Shown in pieces: positions 1 to 8,002 of a DNA stretch of 64,000 bases. Both the position numbers and the translations under genes were made by a program. The stretch's first letter is position 1. Every line of letters begins with the position of its first letter. Below the pieces are notes generated by a model that saw only the letters and a list, made by a program, of their open reading frames with translations, ran no database searches and was not told the origin of the DNA. The stretch lies in assembly GCA_017560945.1 (NCBI GenBank), contig JAFZDY010000049.1, forward strand, positions 1-64,000, read 5' to 3'. This DNA comes from Bacteroidaceae bacterium. Its GTDB lineage: Bacteria; Bacteroidota; Bacteroidia; Bacteroidales; Bacteroidaceae.

Positions 1-703
1 GTGGCTTTTCTTTTTGAAATTCTTCTGCCAAAAGAAATAGTTTCTCAAGGAACGTGCGAGTAGGAACAACTGTTCTGACAAGACTTTCTGCATCAGTATC
101 TTCGTCTTCAAAACTTTCACCTATTAGAGAACGAATTGGTCGTAATTCCGTTGGTTCATCCATTGAAAGACAACTTATCTCAATCTTTACACGTGGAGGA
201 ATATAATTAATTGTATCCTCTAGGATGGACGGATAGTGTAATAGAATTACCGTAGGGTCTTTATCTGAATCTATCGGTCGCCATTCTCCATCTTTATCTT
301 GTACTTGAGATATATTCTCTATAGTGTAACCAGAAACTCCCATTTCTTTCAGGTTGGTATCTAATTGAGCAGAAAGGGTTTCATGGATATACGCTCGTGA
401 CACTTTGCGTAATTTCTCACGCTGACTTTTACCTGTCTTCTCAATACCAAAGAATGAATGACTGATTGCCAAGTCAATATCTTCAGAGAAACGCTCTATG
501 ATATTAAAACCTTTTGACAATGATGTTCCGCCTTTGAAGATTAAAGAATCACGGCAATCTGTTTGAAATAATGCCTTCAGCGCAACTGTTACCCACCAAT
601 CCTTTTCTATGGCTACCTGATTAACACCAGGATGTCCAACCTCCGTTTGCTGCAACATAGCCAAACGGTCCACTATCTCATTATTTAACCACAGTTTTCC
701 CAT
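1..703 (-). CDS. AbiEii/AbiGii-type nucleotidyltransferase toxin (3' end cut by window)
   Basis: Reading the minus strand from the ATG at 703 gives an open frame of about 234 codons that runs off the left edge, so the C-terminus is missing. Residues 58-64 (GGTSLSK) and 71-78 (RFSEDIDL) are the two signature motifs of the AbiEii nucleotidyltransferase family, the toxin half of type IV toxin-antitoxin and abortive-infection systems. In this fold the GG-S and D-x-D residues bind nucleotide and metal. The gene starts 14 nt after the stop of the DUF6088 gene at 718-1326, the usual antitoxin-toxin order of AbiE operons. The family is clear from the motifs; the role in phage defence is inference from the family. 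Confidence 0.9.
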   Translation of the reverse strand, partial: MGKLWLNNEIVDRLAMLQQTEVGHPGVNQVAIEKDWWVTVALKALFQTDCRDSLIFKGGTSLSKGFNIIERFSEDIDLAISHSFFGIEKTGKSQREKLRKVSRAYIHETLSAQLDTNLKEMGVSGYTIENISQVQDKDGEWRPIDSDKDPTVILLHYPSILEDTINYIPPRVKIEISCLSMDEPTELRPIRSLIGESFEDEDTDAESLVRTVVPTRTFLEKLFLLAEEFQKEKP

Positions 704-717
704 AATCTAAATCTATT

Positions 718-1326
718 TTAAGCGGTTATCATTGGTTTTATAATTCTCTTCATCCATGCAGGCATCATATCTACATCTTTAACAAGGGTATCCTTATCAG
801 TTTCTTTTAACACCAATTGTCGGATGACATTCAATTCACTATCTCCTACATTCTCTTTTTTCAGAGCTTTAAGAGCCTGAACAAGTAAAGAGATGAGGCG
901 AGTACCATAACAGAAATTTTTGGGTACACCTCGTTTTAATACTACTTTCCTATTGGATAAGTTTACAGTTCGCTCGCTTCCTGTAGTAAGGTATGTGTAA
1001 TTCATTGGTACCTGAGTTGATAATCCTAGTGCATTCAGAGCTGTCATGCCTGATGGCAATACCTCTGCGTTATCTCTAGTTGCAATCGCCTGTACCACCT
1101 TATCAACCGATGGCAATACAACTCCAAATTTGCTTTTCCTCGGTTTGGTATATATTCCATGTGCAATTTTAACAAGTATACCTTCAGTCGTTAACTCAGA
1201 CAAAATGCTTCCCACAAATTCTGTGTGGTATTCAGGGAAATCAGACCGAAACAGAATGCAATCTTCTGGCATCGCTTCTATGCGTTGCCTAAGAGTAATA
1301 CCATCTATAGAATATTCATTAGTCAT
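718..1326 (-). CDS. DUF6088 family protein, AbiEi-like antitoxin
   Basis: A 202-residue protein. The N-terminal 65 residues look like a winged helix (a short helical start, then a GILVKIAHGIYTKP turn-strand segment), as in AbiEi antitoxins, which repress their own operon. The remainder resembles the DUF6088 family, which regularly sits directly upstream of AbiEii nucleotidyltransferases. Its stop lies 14 nt before the toxin ATG, so the two are very likely co-transcribed. A TATCTTTG -7 element lies upstream at 1359-1366. The antitoxin role is inferred from gene order and family. No key residue can be judged missing by eye. Confidence 0.8.
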   Translation of the reverse strand: MTNEYSIDGITLRQRIEAMPEDCILFRSDFPEYHTEFVGSILSELTTEGILVKIAHGIYTKPRKSKFGVVLPSVDKVVQAIATRDNAEVLPSGMTALNALGLSTQVPMNYTYLTTGSERTVNLSNRKVVLKRGVPKNFCYGTRLISLLVQALKALKKENVGDSELNVIRQLVLKETDKDTLVKDVDMMPAWMKRIIKPMITA

Positions 1327-1358
1327 TCACCTTTGAAATTTTGATGATTTTTCAAATG

Positions 1359-1366
1359 CAAAGATA
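1359..1366 (-). promoter_or_regulatory. Possible -7 element of the AbiE-like operon
   Basis: On the minus strand this reads TATCTTTG, the Bacteroidota -7 consensus TAnnTTTG, 32 nt upstream of the DUF6088 start. No TTTG lies at the ideal 19-20 nt distance, so the call rests on the -7 element only. Confidence 0.4.
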
Positions 1367-1521
1367 CAAAAAGGATTCAAATAAATGATGAATTGCCAAG
1401 TAATTTATTCGTTTTACTCGAAAATCATTTTTTTAGCAATGTGATATTTCGAAAAATAATTAAATAAAAGAGGAATAAGTATGAGGAGAACTGACAAATA
1501 TACTTTAAAGTCGATTACCCA

Positions 1522-1657
1522 TAAACTGTTAACTCCGTTCGCCAACCAAACAAACACGGTTCGCGAACGGAGTTAATACTATTCTGCCGAACACTATATA
1601 GTTCGAGAACGCAACGAATATAGTGCAAAGCCGAAAACTGTATAGTATGGAAATGCA
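1522..1657. repeat. Left copy of a hairpin-bearing direct repeat flanking the zeta-like cassette
   Basis: About 135 nt that align almost without gaps to 2696-2830 (offset 1174, one indel), by eye roughly three quarters identical. Both copies begin with a dyad of two 19-nt arms around a 10-nt loop, here 1529-1547 and 1558-1576 with one mismatch. They continue with a second small palindrome, CTATATAG (1594-1601), and a conserved CAACGAATAT segment. Beyond 1640 there are also three short tandem copies of a GTATGGAA unit. An 81-codon open frame on the minus strand here translates the repeat (recurring HFHT) and is not taken as a gene. The stretch 1327-1811 holds this repeat and no other recognisable gene. 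Confidence 0.75.
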
Positions 1658-1811
1658 CGCTTACGGTATGGAAATCCAAGCGTGGAGTATGGAAGTGTAT
1701 CTTATCCAGATGATATAAAAAAGAGAGAAAAAGAGAAAAAACTACCATAATATCATTCATTAATGAAATAAACTTGTTATTTTTGCAGATGAGATAAATA
1801 AGGAGACGATT

Positions 1812-2021
1812 ATGTCAGAGAAGGAAATGAAATCATACAGATTCGGCATGGGTCAGGAACCTACTGACGAAATGCTGGAGCAGGTAATGAAAGAGGTTGC
1901 CCAAGAAGCACGCGAAAGCAGTAAAAAGGCTGCTGATGCTCACTTTGAGCAAATGCGCAGAAACATTGCCATCAAACGTGAAAAATGGGCTAAACAAATC
2001 AATCAAGCGGCTAATGTCTGA
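1812..2021 (+). CDS. Small helical protein, candidate antitoxin partner of the zeta-like ATPase
   Basis: A 69-residue, highly charged protein that looks helical throughout (many E, K and A; no Cys; no membrane segment). The ATG follows AGGAGA at 1801-1806, a good purine-rich ribosome site. Its stop codon overlaps the ATG of the next gene (2014) by 8 nt, so the two are translationally coupled. Its size, charge and position match the antitoxin slot of epsilon/zeta-like modules, but the sequence is not recognisably epsilon. The antitoxin role is inference from arrangement only. Confidence 0.6.
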   Translation: MSEKEMKSYRFGMGQEPTDEMLEQVMKEVAQEARESSKKAADAHFEQMRRNIAIKREKWAKQINQAANV

Positions 2022-2628
2022 GGAAACGCATAAACCTGAATTGATTATCATAGCTGGTCCTAATGGGTCGGGCAAGACTTCTGTGACTAAAAGATTTCTT
2101 CACCATGAATGGGCAGAAGGAACCATATATATCAATCCGGATGAGGTGGCCAATGAAATGTTTGGCGATTGGAACTCAAAAGAGGCCGTATTGAATGCTG
2201 CCAATTACTGTGCAGAATGGAGAGAGAAATGCTTGACAGAAAGAAAGAGTTTTGTCTTTGAAACCGTTATGTCTGCTGAAGACAAAGTCCAATTTATCAT
2301 CAAAGCTAAAAATGCAGGTTTCTTCATCCGACTATTCTTCATCTCAACAGAAAATCCGAAAATCAATGCCTCACGAATTGCCGACAGAGTGATGAAAGGG
2401 GGACACGATGTTCCTATCTCCAAAATTATTTCAAGATATTACAAGGCTATAGAGAATTGTAAGACTGTATCTTCCATTGTTGACCGTCTCTATGTCTATG
2501 ACAACTCAGTGGATGGAGAAGAAGCAAAACTACAATTCCGTTTAGTGAATGGTGTTATGGGTAAAATGTATGTAACCGATGTGCCTGAATGGGCACAAGC
2601 CATATTACCCGACACCGAATTAAGATAA
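2014..2628 (+). CDS. Zeta toxin-like P-loop ATPase/kinase
   Basis: 204 residues from the ATG at 2014, chosen because it overlaps the previous stop and places the P-loop at the usual distance from the N-terminus; the open frame extends further upstream in the same phase but inside the previous gene. Walker A GPNGSGKT is at residues 15-22. It is followed by a DEVAN segment and by an RVMKGGHDVP motif that carries the substrate-binding arginine and GGH turn seen in the zeta-like ATPases of COG4185. Zeta toxins phosphorylate UDP-activated sugars, but many members of this broader family are uncharacterised. The neighbours are a small coupled protein upstream and a repeat copy on each side. Confidence 0.8.
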   Translation: MSEETHKPELIIIAGPNGSGKTSVTKRFLHHEWAEGTIYINPDEVANEMFGDWNSKEAVLNAANYCAEWREKCLTERKSFVFETVMSAEDKVQFIIKAKNAGFFIRLFFISTENPKINASRIADRVMKGGHDVPISKIISRYYKAIENCKTVSSIVDRLYVYDNSVDGEEAKLQFRLVNGVMGKMYVTDVPEWAQAILPDTELR

Positions 2629-2695
2629 ATGGCCAAACATCTTAAGACAAATGGGCAAATATCTTAGGATACTTTTTCGTCGCTATTCCAATTTG

Positions 2696-2830
2696 TAAAC
2701 TGTTAACTCCGTTCGCGAACCGGATAAACATGGTTCATGAACGGAATTAACTCTGTTCAGCCGAATACTATATAGTATAAAGCCGCAACGAATATGGTAC
2801 AAAGCCAATGCTGTATGGCATGGAAGTGCA
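2696..2830. repeat. Right copy of the hairpin-bearing direct repeat
   Basis: Collinear with 1522-1657 and in the same orientation. The dyad is kept (arms 2703-2721 and 2732-2750, again 19 nt with a 10-nt loop), although both arms differ from the left copy and contain two mismatches. The CTATATAG palindrome and CAACGAATAT block are also kept. The intergenic stretch 2629-2992 contains this copy, a two-unit imperfect 22-nt tandem repeat just after the zeta-like stop (2627-2669), and the hairpin at 2905-2944. Confidence 0.75.
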
Positions 2831-2904
2831 GAAGTAGAATCCATCCACCTTTTCTTAAACTATATCTTCTTACTAATAGGGTTTGACATAGTTTACATAA
2901 ATGT

Positions 2905-2944
2905 CCATCCCCGCGACCTTGGAAAAATGAGGTCGTGGGGATGG
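2905..2944 (+). terminator. Strong hairpin followed by T-rich run
   Basis: Arms 2905-2918 and 2931-2944 pair over 14 bp with one G-U wobble around a 12-nt loop. CTCTCTTTTT follows on the plus strand. It separates the zeta-like cassette from the convergent degP gene. Confidence 0.7.
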
Positions 2945-2992
2945 CTCTCTTTTTAGGTGGGGATACCTAATCGAAAGGTACTTCCTTCACTT

Positions 2993-4507
2993 TTATTCCT
3001 CTTGGCTGAGGTCAACCGCGAAGTTTACGCGTCGGCCTGCAGGAGTGATGGCTGTGATGAAGAGCACTTGCTCGGGTGACTGAGAGGCAACTTTCAACAC
3101 TTCTTCCAAATCGGAAACTTGACGTAGAGGTTGATTGTTGGCTTTCAAGAGGATGACTCCCTTGCGGATGCCTGCATCCTTCATCTTTCCGTCGGTCAAA
3201 CCTGTTACTTGCAATCCGTAGCCAAGGTTGAGCTGGCGCTTCAGTTCGTCAGGAAGTTCCTTGAATGCGGCACCCAGGATGTCCATATCCACGTTCTTCA
3301 CCACATTGGTGTTACCTTGCGCATTCTTCAACTCTACATTGAGAGTCTTCTCTTTCTTGTCACGAATGATTTTTACCTTCACCTTATCACCTGGACGGTG
3401 CTTGGCCAGTTCTTCCTGAAGTTCGGCCATCGTCTTGATGTTCTTGTTGTCGATACCAATGATGACGTCGTCTGCCTGGATGTCGGCGGCGGCAGCTGAT
3501 GATCCTTCTACTACCTGACCTACCCATACACCTTCGATGACGCCCAACTCTTCGGCCTTCTTTTTCATTGCATCGTTGAAGTGGGCATTGAGGTCGTTTC
3601 CACTGATGCCCAACAAGGCACGTTGTACGGCACCAAACTCTTTCAGGTCTGTGACAACCTTTGTCATGATGCTGGTGGGGATGGCGAAACCATATCCTGC
3701 GTATGCACCCGTGGGTGACGAGAGTACAGAATTGATACCTACCAACTCACCATTGGCATTCACCAATGCGCCACCGCTATTACCTTGGTTGATGGCGGCA
3801 TCCGTCTGGATGAATGACTCTATACCATTGTCGTATATGCCCAACTTGCGTGCCTTGGCACTGACGATACCTGCCGTAACGGTAGAGGTGAGGTTAAAGG
3901 GATTTCCTACTGCCAATACCCATTCGCCAATCTTCAGCTCGTCGCTATCTCCGATAGGGATGATGGGGAGGTCATCGTCGGCTTCGATTTTAACAAGTGC
4001 TAAATCGGTATTTGAGTCGGTGCCGATGATGCGTCCTACATATTCGCGGCTATCGTTCAACTTGACACTGATTTCGTCGGCTCCTTCGATAACGTGGTTG
4101 TTGGTCACAATGTATCCGTCCTTAGAGATGATGACACCAGAGCCAAAACCTACACGGGGCTGTGTCTGTACCTGGCGTTGACGTCCACCTCCATACGGGT
4201 TTCCAAAGATGTAGTCAAAGAGGTCGGGTTGTTGCTGAATTGTCTGAACTCTACCGAGTTGGGTTGACTTGATGTGCACTACGGCATTGACTGATGCTTC
4301 GGCGGCTTTTGTCAAATCTACAGCACCGGCCGATGAAGTGCCGAATGCGGTGGGTATTATCTGTGCGCTTTGTGGAAATTGATTCACAAATGTAGTCATC
4401 TCTTCCTTCTCATTCGGACGCAACGCATATGTGGTTACTCCGGCTACGGTAGCACTCAGCATGGCCACCGCAAAGAATTTACCTACGTTTTTAGTTGTCT
4501 GTTTCAT
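2993..4507 (-). CDS. degP: DegP/HtrA-family periplasmic serine protease (Do type)
   Basis: 504 residues. Residues 8-27 form an uncleaved or signal-type hydrophobic segment that directs the protein to the periplasm. The trypsin-like domain carries the full triad: His138 (TNNHVIEG), Asp168 (NTDLALVK) and Ser244 (GNSGGAL). Two PDZ domains follow, at roughly 295-385 and 405-500. These proteases degrade or refold misfolded envelope proteins. The length and two-PDZ layout are normal for Bacteroidales DegQ/DegP. The gene is monocistronic, convergent with the zeta-like cassette. A TACATTTG -7-like element lies upstream at 4561-4568. Confidence 0.95.
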   Translation of the reverse strand: MKQTTKNVGKFFAVAMLSATVAGVTTYALRPNEKEEMTTFVNQFPQSAQIIPTAFGTSSAGAVDLTKAAEASVNAVVHIKSTQLGRVQTIQQQPDLFDYIFGNPYGGGRQRQVQTQPRVGFGSGVIISKDGYIVTNNHVIEGADEISVKLNDSREYVGRIIGTDSNTDLALVKIEADDDLPIIPIGDSDELKIGEWVLAVGNPFNLTSTVTAGIVSAKARKLGIYDNGIESFIQTDAAINQGNSGGALVNANGELVGINSVLSSPTGAYAGYGFAIPTSIMTKVVTDLKEFGAVQRALLGISGNDLNAHFNDAMKKKAEELGVIEGVWVGQVVEGSSAAAADIQADDVIIGIDNKNIKTMAELQEELAKHRPGDKVKVKIIRDKKEKTLNVELKNAQGNTNVVKNVDMDILGAAFKELPDELKRQLNLGYGLQVTGLTDGKMKDAGIRKGVILLKANNQPLRQVSDLEEVLKVASQSPEQVLFITAITPAGRRVNFAVDLSQEE

Positions 4508-4713
4508 AATCTAATAATGGTTGATTGTTAATTTCGACGTTCGTTTAACATTTACACTTGCAAATGTAGAAACAAAAAGCGTATGGTTATATGTATTGGT
4601 ATAGTTTTTTGTCCACTTTTAACAATGAACCCCATTGGATTAACAGCCATTAAAAGCATCGATACATCTTTTTACATTCATTTAAATATCTCTTCGTGGG
4701 AAATGTGACATTT

Positions 4714-4932
4714 TCATCCAATGTACACGTTTACTCCCAATGATATGTATCGTTCGTTACTCTCGTTTCCGAAGCAGATGACACCCTCGTGAGCCAACCA
4801 GCCAATGGCGGCATTCAAGTCGCGGTCGGGGAGGCCAGTGGCATGTTTCAGTTCGGTGTACGTCCATTCGCGATTGTAGCCAAGTGTGTTGTACACAAGG
4901 TGTGCATTGCGGCAAATACTGATTCTGTTCAT
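4714..4932 (-). CDS. Small winged-helix protein (DUF2582-like)
   Basis: 72 residues from the ATG at 4932. A longer frame reaching 5076 is possible, but its N-terminal 48 residues look like translated promoter region and it would overlap the start of the divergent gene. The sequence (ICRNAHLVYN, WTYTELKHATGL, DRDLNAAIGWLAHEG) resembles the short stand-alone winged-helix domains common in Bacteroidales, annotated as DUF2582. A DNA-binding role is assumed from the fold. It is divergent from the DUF2148 gene. Confidence 0.75.
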   Translation of the reverse strand: MNRISICRNAHLVYNTLGYNREWTYTELKHATGLPDRDLNAAIGWLAHEGVICFGNESNERYISLGVNVYIG

Positions 4933-5074
4933 GGATAAAAAAGTTTTTTCAATACTGAGATGATGAATTTCTTTAGAAAACATAACAAGGATATGGGGAA
5001 AAGGTTTTATCTTCGCGCAATAATCAGGCAAAATGCGAATGTTGCATTCGTTGCCACAAATAAAGTAGAATGAC

Positions 5075-5614
5075 ATGATACTGAACGAACGAGAAGAGAG
5101 ACACGAACATCTCCTGTGGGTAGCACGTCAAATGATGACCGCCGCTCGCACCGCACCGAAGGGAAAGGGCATTGATGTGATAGAGACCATTGCTGTGACG
5201 GGGGCAGACATTCAGTTGTTGAGCGACACCATGAGGCAGATGTACGAGGAGAATGGCTTGAAATTCTTTTTGCGCGATGCGGACAACATCCTTAGTGCCG
5301 AGGCCATAGTACTAATAGGTACGCGTGAGCAACCTCAAGGCCTCAATTGTGGACATTGCGGATTTGAACTCTGCACCGATCGATTGCCTGGTGTGCCATG
5401 TGCTATCAATACGGTGGATGTGGGCATTGCCATAGGTTCGGCATGTGCCATGGCCGCTGATTTGAGGGTAGATACGCGTGTGATGTTTTCGGCTGGACAA
5501 GCCGCTCAGCGTCTCGGATGGCCCGAGGATTGTCACTCGGTGTATGCCATCCCTGTGAGTGCTTCGTCCAAGAATCCATTCTTTGACCGTAAGTCCAAGG
5601 AGGAGAAGCAATAG
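5075..5614 (+). CDS. DUF2148 domain protein with cysteine cluster
   Basis: 179 residues. The DUF2148 signature is a cysteine cluster (CGHCGFELC, then a VPC about 13 residues later) followed by a glycine-rich GIAIGSA segment. It is thought to bind an iron-sulfur cluster and is often called ferredoxin-like. There is no signal peptide, so it is cytoplasmic. The start is supported by its position directly after the divergent promoter region. The function is not established. Confidence 0.85.
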   Translation: MILNEREERHEHLLWVARQMMTAARTAPKGKGIDVIETIAVTGADIQLLSDTMRQMYEENGLKFFLRDADNILSAEAIVLIGTREQPQGLNCGHCGFELCTDRLPGVPCAINTVDVGIAIGSACAMAADLRVDTRVMFSAGQAAQRLGWPEDCHSVYAIPVSASSKNPFFDRKSKEEKQ

Positions 5615-5729
5615 GGTAAGACCTGAAAAGAGTAGGCTCTTGTACAAAGGTCGGAAAAAGGGGCGATGAACCTTCCTCTACTCTCCGTTGTTTTGTGGGG
5701 TAGATTGATAACCTATAAAACAACAGATT

Positions 5730-6320
5730 ATGAAGAGGATTTTATTCATGGCCACGTTGTTGGTCGTGCTATGTGGAGGAGTGGTAATGGCGCAGACGAC
5801 GCGTGAAGAGCGTCGCGAGGCTTGGAAACAGGCACGTGCTGAACGTCGTGCAGAAGTAAAACAACTGGAGGCCGTGCAAGACTCGGCAGCCTTCATCAAG
5901 GCCGTGGAGGCCCTGAAGGCTGGATATTGGGTGATGGAGGCTGACAATGTGATATTCAGCAACGGTATGTTGCGCTATGTGTCGCCAAACACCAACTATG
6001 TGTCCGTAAGGGATGGTATTGGTGTGGTACAGACGGCTTTTGATAACTTTGTCTATAGCCCCAATGGCTTGGGTGGAGTGACCGTGCAGGGACATGTATC
6101 GGATCAGAGGATAAGTACGGACAAGGATGGTAATGTGTTTATGAATTTTTCCATCTTTGGCGGTGCTATATCGGCTACTCTCAACCTGACATTGTCGGGT
6201 GGCACCAATCAGGCGAGCATCTACTTCAGCCCCAATTACAATGGTAATAACTTGTTGATAAACGGCAACCTTGTCCCCTATGACGAGGCGACCATATTCA
6301 AGGGTACTACTTTGTGGTAG
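5730..6320 (+). CDS. Secreted DUF4251 family protein
   Basis: 196 residues with a clear signal peptide (residues 1-21, ending VVMAQ) and then a charged RE-rich helix (23-45). The remainder is beta-rich (VSPNTNYVSVRDG, then several alternating strands), matching DUF4251, a Bacteroidota family of unknown function that probably forms a lipocalin-like barrel. It lies 115 nt downstream of the DUF2148 gene on the same strand and ends before a strong hairpin. Function unknown. Confidence 0.8.
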   Translation: MKRILFMATLLVVLCGGVVMAQTTREERREAWKQARAERRAEVKQLEAVQDSAAFIKAVEALKAGYWVMEADNVIFSNGMLRYVSPNTNYVSVRDGIGVVQTAFDNFVYSPNGLGGVTVQGHVSDQRISTDKDGNVFMNFSIFGGAISATLNLTLSGGTNQASIYFSPNYNGNNLLINGNLVPYDEATIFKGTTLW

Positions 6321-6347
6321 AGAGTTGAGAGTCGTGTAGAAAAAACT

Positions 6348-6402
6348 CAATCCCCACAACTTCCCAATGGAGAATATCCGCGTGGAAGGGTTGTGGGGAT
6401 TG
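6348..6402. terminator. Hairpin between convergent DUF4251 and yggS genes
   Basis: Arms 6348-6360 and 6390-6402 are perfectly complementary over 13 bp, with extra inner pairing. It lies between two convergent genes and probably ends both transcripts, although the T-run is poor. Confidence 0.55.
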
Positions 6403-6438
6403 GTTGTGTGTTGGGCGTAATGCTTACCTTTCCTATGG

Positions 6439-7104
6439 TCAATATACCCTATGTCCAAAGATGCGGCTACCTACGCGCACCAAGGTGCTTCCCTCTTCGA
6501 TAGCGATGGGGTAGTCGTCGCTCATACCCATGGATAGTTCGCAAAATTCTGCCCTGTCTGAAAAATATTTTTCCCTAACCTGAGAAAATAATTTTCCTAA
6601 CGTGGCAAATTCGCGGCGCACTTGAGCCATGTCGTCTGTATTGCTGGCCATGCCCATGAGACCATGGATGCTGACGTAGGGGAGGGTGCGCCATTCGCCA
6701 TCTTCGAACATCTGCAGACACTCCTCGGGGGAGAATCCAAACTTTGTTTCCTCCTGTGCTACATGGAGTTGTATCAGGCAAGGGATGATGCGTCCTACGC
6801 GTTGACCCTGGCGATTGATTTCGCACAGTAGCTTGTAACTATCTACTCCATGGATGAGGGCTACGAATGGGGCAATGTACTTTACCTTGTTGGTCTGCAA
6901 GTGGCCAATAAAGTGCCACTCGATGTCGGTGGGAAGTTGCTCGTGCTTTGCCGTCATCTCCTGCACCTTGCTTTCGCCAAAGATGCGTTGTCCACCATCG
7001 TATGCCTCTTGCAGGGCCTCTATGGGATGAAATTTCGACACGGCAACCAGTCGCACTCCGTCGGGTAGGGTAGAGAGTACTTCGCGTATGTTGTCTTGAA
7101 TCAT
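6439..7104 (-). CDS. yggS: YggS/PLPBP-family pyridoxal phosphate homeostasis protein
   Basis: 221 residues. The PLP lysine is Lys24 in AVSKFHP. The conserved FGESKVQEM, WHFIGHLQTNK and SMGMSDDYPIAI motifs are all present. YggS proteins are single-domain TIM barrels that bind PLP without known catalysis and keep vitamin B6 and amino-acid pools balanced. Length is normal. The DNA coding for residues around 168-184 (6552-6601) closely matches an intergenic repeat at 32970-33035, so this surface stretch may have been remodelled by a repeat. Confidence 0.95.
   Translation of the reverse strand: MIQDNIREVLSTLPDGVRLVAVSKFHPIEALQEAYDGGQRIFGESKVQEMTAKHEQLPTDIEWHFIGHLQTNKVKYIAPFVALIHGVDSYKLLCEINRQGQRVGRIIPCLIQLHVAQEETKFGFSPEECLQMFEDGEWRTLPYVSIHGLMGMASNTDDMAQVRREFATLGKLFSQVREKYFSDRAEFCELSMGMSDDYPIAIEEGSTLVRVGSRIFGHRVY
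6552..6601. repeat. AT-rich palindromic repeat, in-frame copy inside yggS
   Basis: The first 21 nt (6552-6572, starting CCCTGTCTG and containing the palindrome GAAAAATATTTTTC) are identical to 32970-32990. The remainder matches with small changes, including the repeated CCTGAGAAAA block. The copy is translated within yggS without breaking the frame. Confidence 0.65.
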
Positions 7105-7132
7105 GGCTTATCAAACGTGAGGTTTAATATTT

Positions 7133-7325
7133 AAAGTTTAAAGTTCAAAGTTCAAAGTTCAAGATTCAAGATTCAAAACGATGACTCATAGCGATGTGTT
7201 TTCTGCTATAGCCATAGTCAAGACTTAAAGTTCAAAGTTAATCTAAACTCAAAATAACAGAGGATGTTTGAATTTAGAACTTTGAATTCTGAATTTTGAA
7301 TCTTGAATTTTGATTTTTGAACTTT
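7133..7325. repeat. Paired heptanucleotide arrays in inverted orientation
   Basis: 7133-7174 is six perfect-register heptads of AAAGTTC type (AAAGTTT, three AAAGTTC, two AAGATTC). 7277-7325 is seven heptads in the opposite orientation (GAACTTT, GAATTCT, GAATTTT and variants). The second array runs into the stop codon of the DUF4494 gene. About 100 nt without a recognisable gene separate the two arrays. Confidence 0.8.
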
Positions 7326-7791
7326 ATCCTTCAAACTCAGGCTTTACGTTTGGCTCTGGCTCAACTTCGTAGCGATAGACGTCCATAATGGCGGTTTCAG
7401 CCATGGAGGCTATTTCGTAATCAGCCATCGAACCTTTCATGCCCTCGTCCAATTTCTTTACTGCATCGCGCAGGTCAGCTGCTTGGATGAGTACGTTGGA
7501 AGCTACCTTCTTTTCGTTTCCGCTCTTCTCGTCGAGGGTGATGAAGAGGAGTTTTGACTTAAACCATCTGTCGGCCGCCTCTTCGTGGCTGAAGAAGAGC
7601 TCACTATAGTTGGCACGTTTGATGTCGCTCACGGTAAATTCACCACTGATGAAGGGCTTCATCTCTTCGATGATGCGTGCTTCGGCTTCGGTGAAACTGA
7701 GGGCGTCTACCAAGTAGGGTTCGGTTACTTTTTTTACCATTCCGTTCTCCATTGTCTTTTCGTAACGGATTTTGCATTCAAACCAAGTCAT
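7324..7791 (-). CDS. DUF4494 domain protein
   Basis: 155 residues, cytoplasmic, no signal. The opening TWFECKIRYEKTMENG and the VDALSFTEAEARI segment match DUF4494, a short Bacteroidota family of unknown function. The last codons overlap the heptad array described at 7277-7325. The start ATG at 7791 lies in an isolated position with an upstream gap of nearly 300 nt, so the gene has its own promoter. No function can be assigned. Confidence 0.8.
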   Translation of the reverse strand: MTWFECKIRYEKTMENGMVKKVTEPYLVDALSFTEAEARIIEEMKPFISGEFTVSDIKRANYSELFFSHEEAADRWFKSKLLFITLDEKSGNEKKVASNVLIQAADLRDAVKKLDEGMKGSMADYEIASMAETAIMDVYRYEVEPEPNVKPEFEG

Positions 7792-8002
7792 AGTCTATTG
7801 TGTTTCTTGTCTATAATTTTGTTTTACTTCTTATTTTTACTCTTGTTCGACGAAGTTTTCCTTCATGTGGGAAAAATGTCCAAACAAGCGACAAAAGTAA
7901 CCAAATTATTCGGTTGATGCACACAATCGAGGCAAAGATTTACCATTTTGGTAGTAAATTTGGAAAATAAATGGCTGAACGGACAACTTTACCCGCTTTA
8001 TT

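Noticed and set aside
1515..1760. 81-codon open frame on the minus strand between the two toxin modules
   Set aside because: It translates the hairpin repeat, with a recurrent HFHT pattern, has no ribosome site and no family.
4714..5076. Longer 120-codon form of the small winged-helix gene
   Set aside because: Its N-terminal 48 codons overlap the start of the divergent gene and look like promoter sequence; the ATG at 4932 gives the usual domain length.
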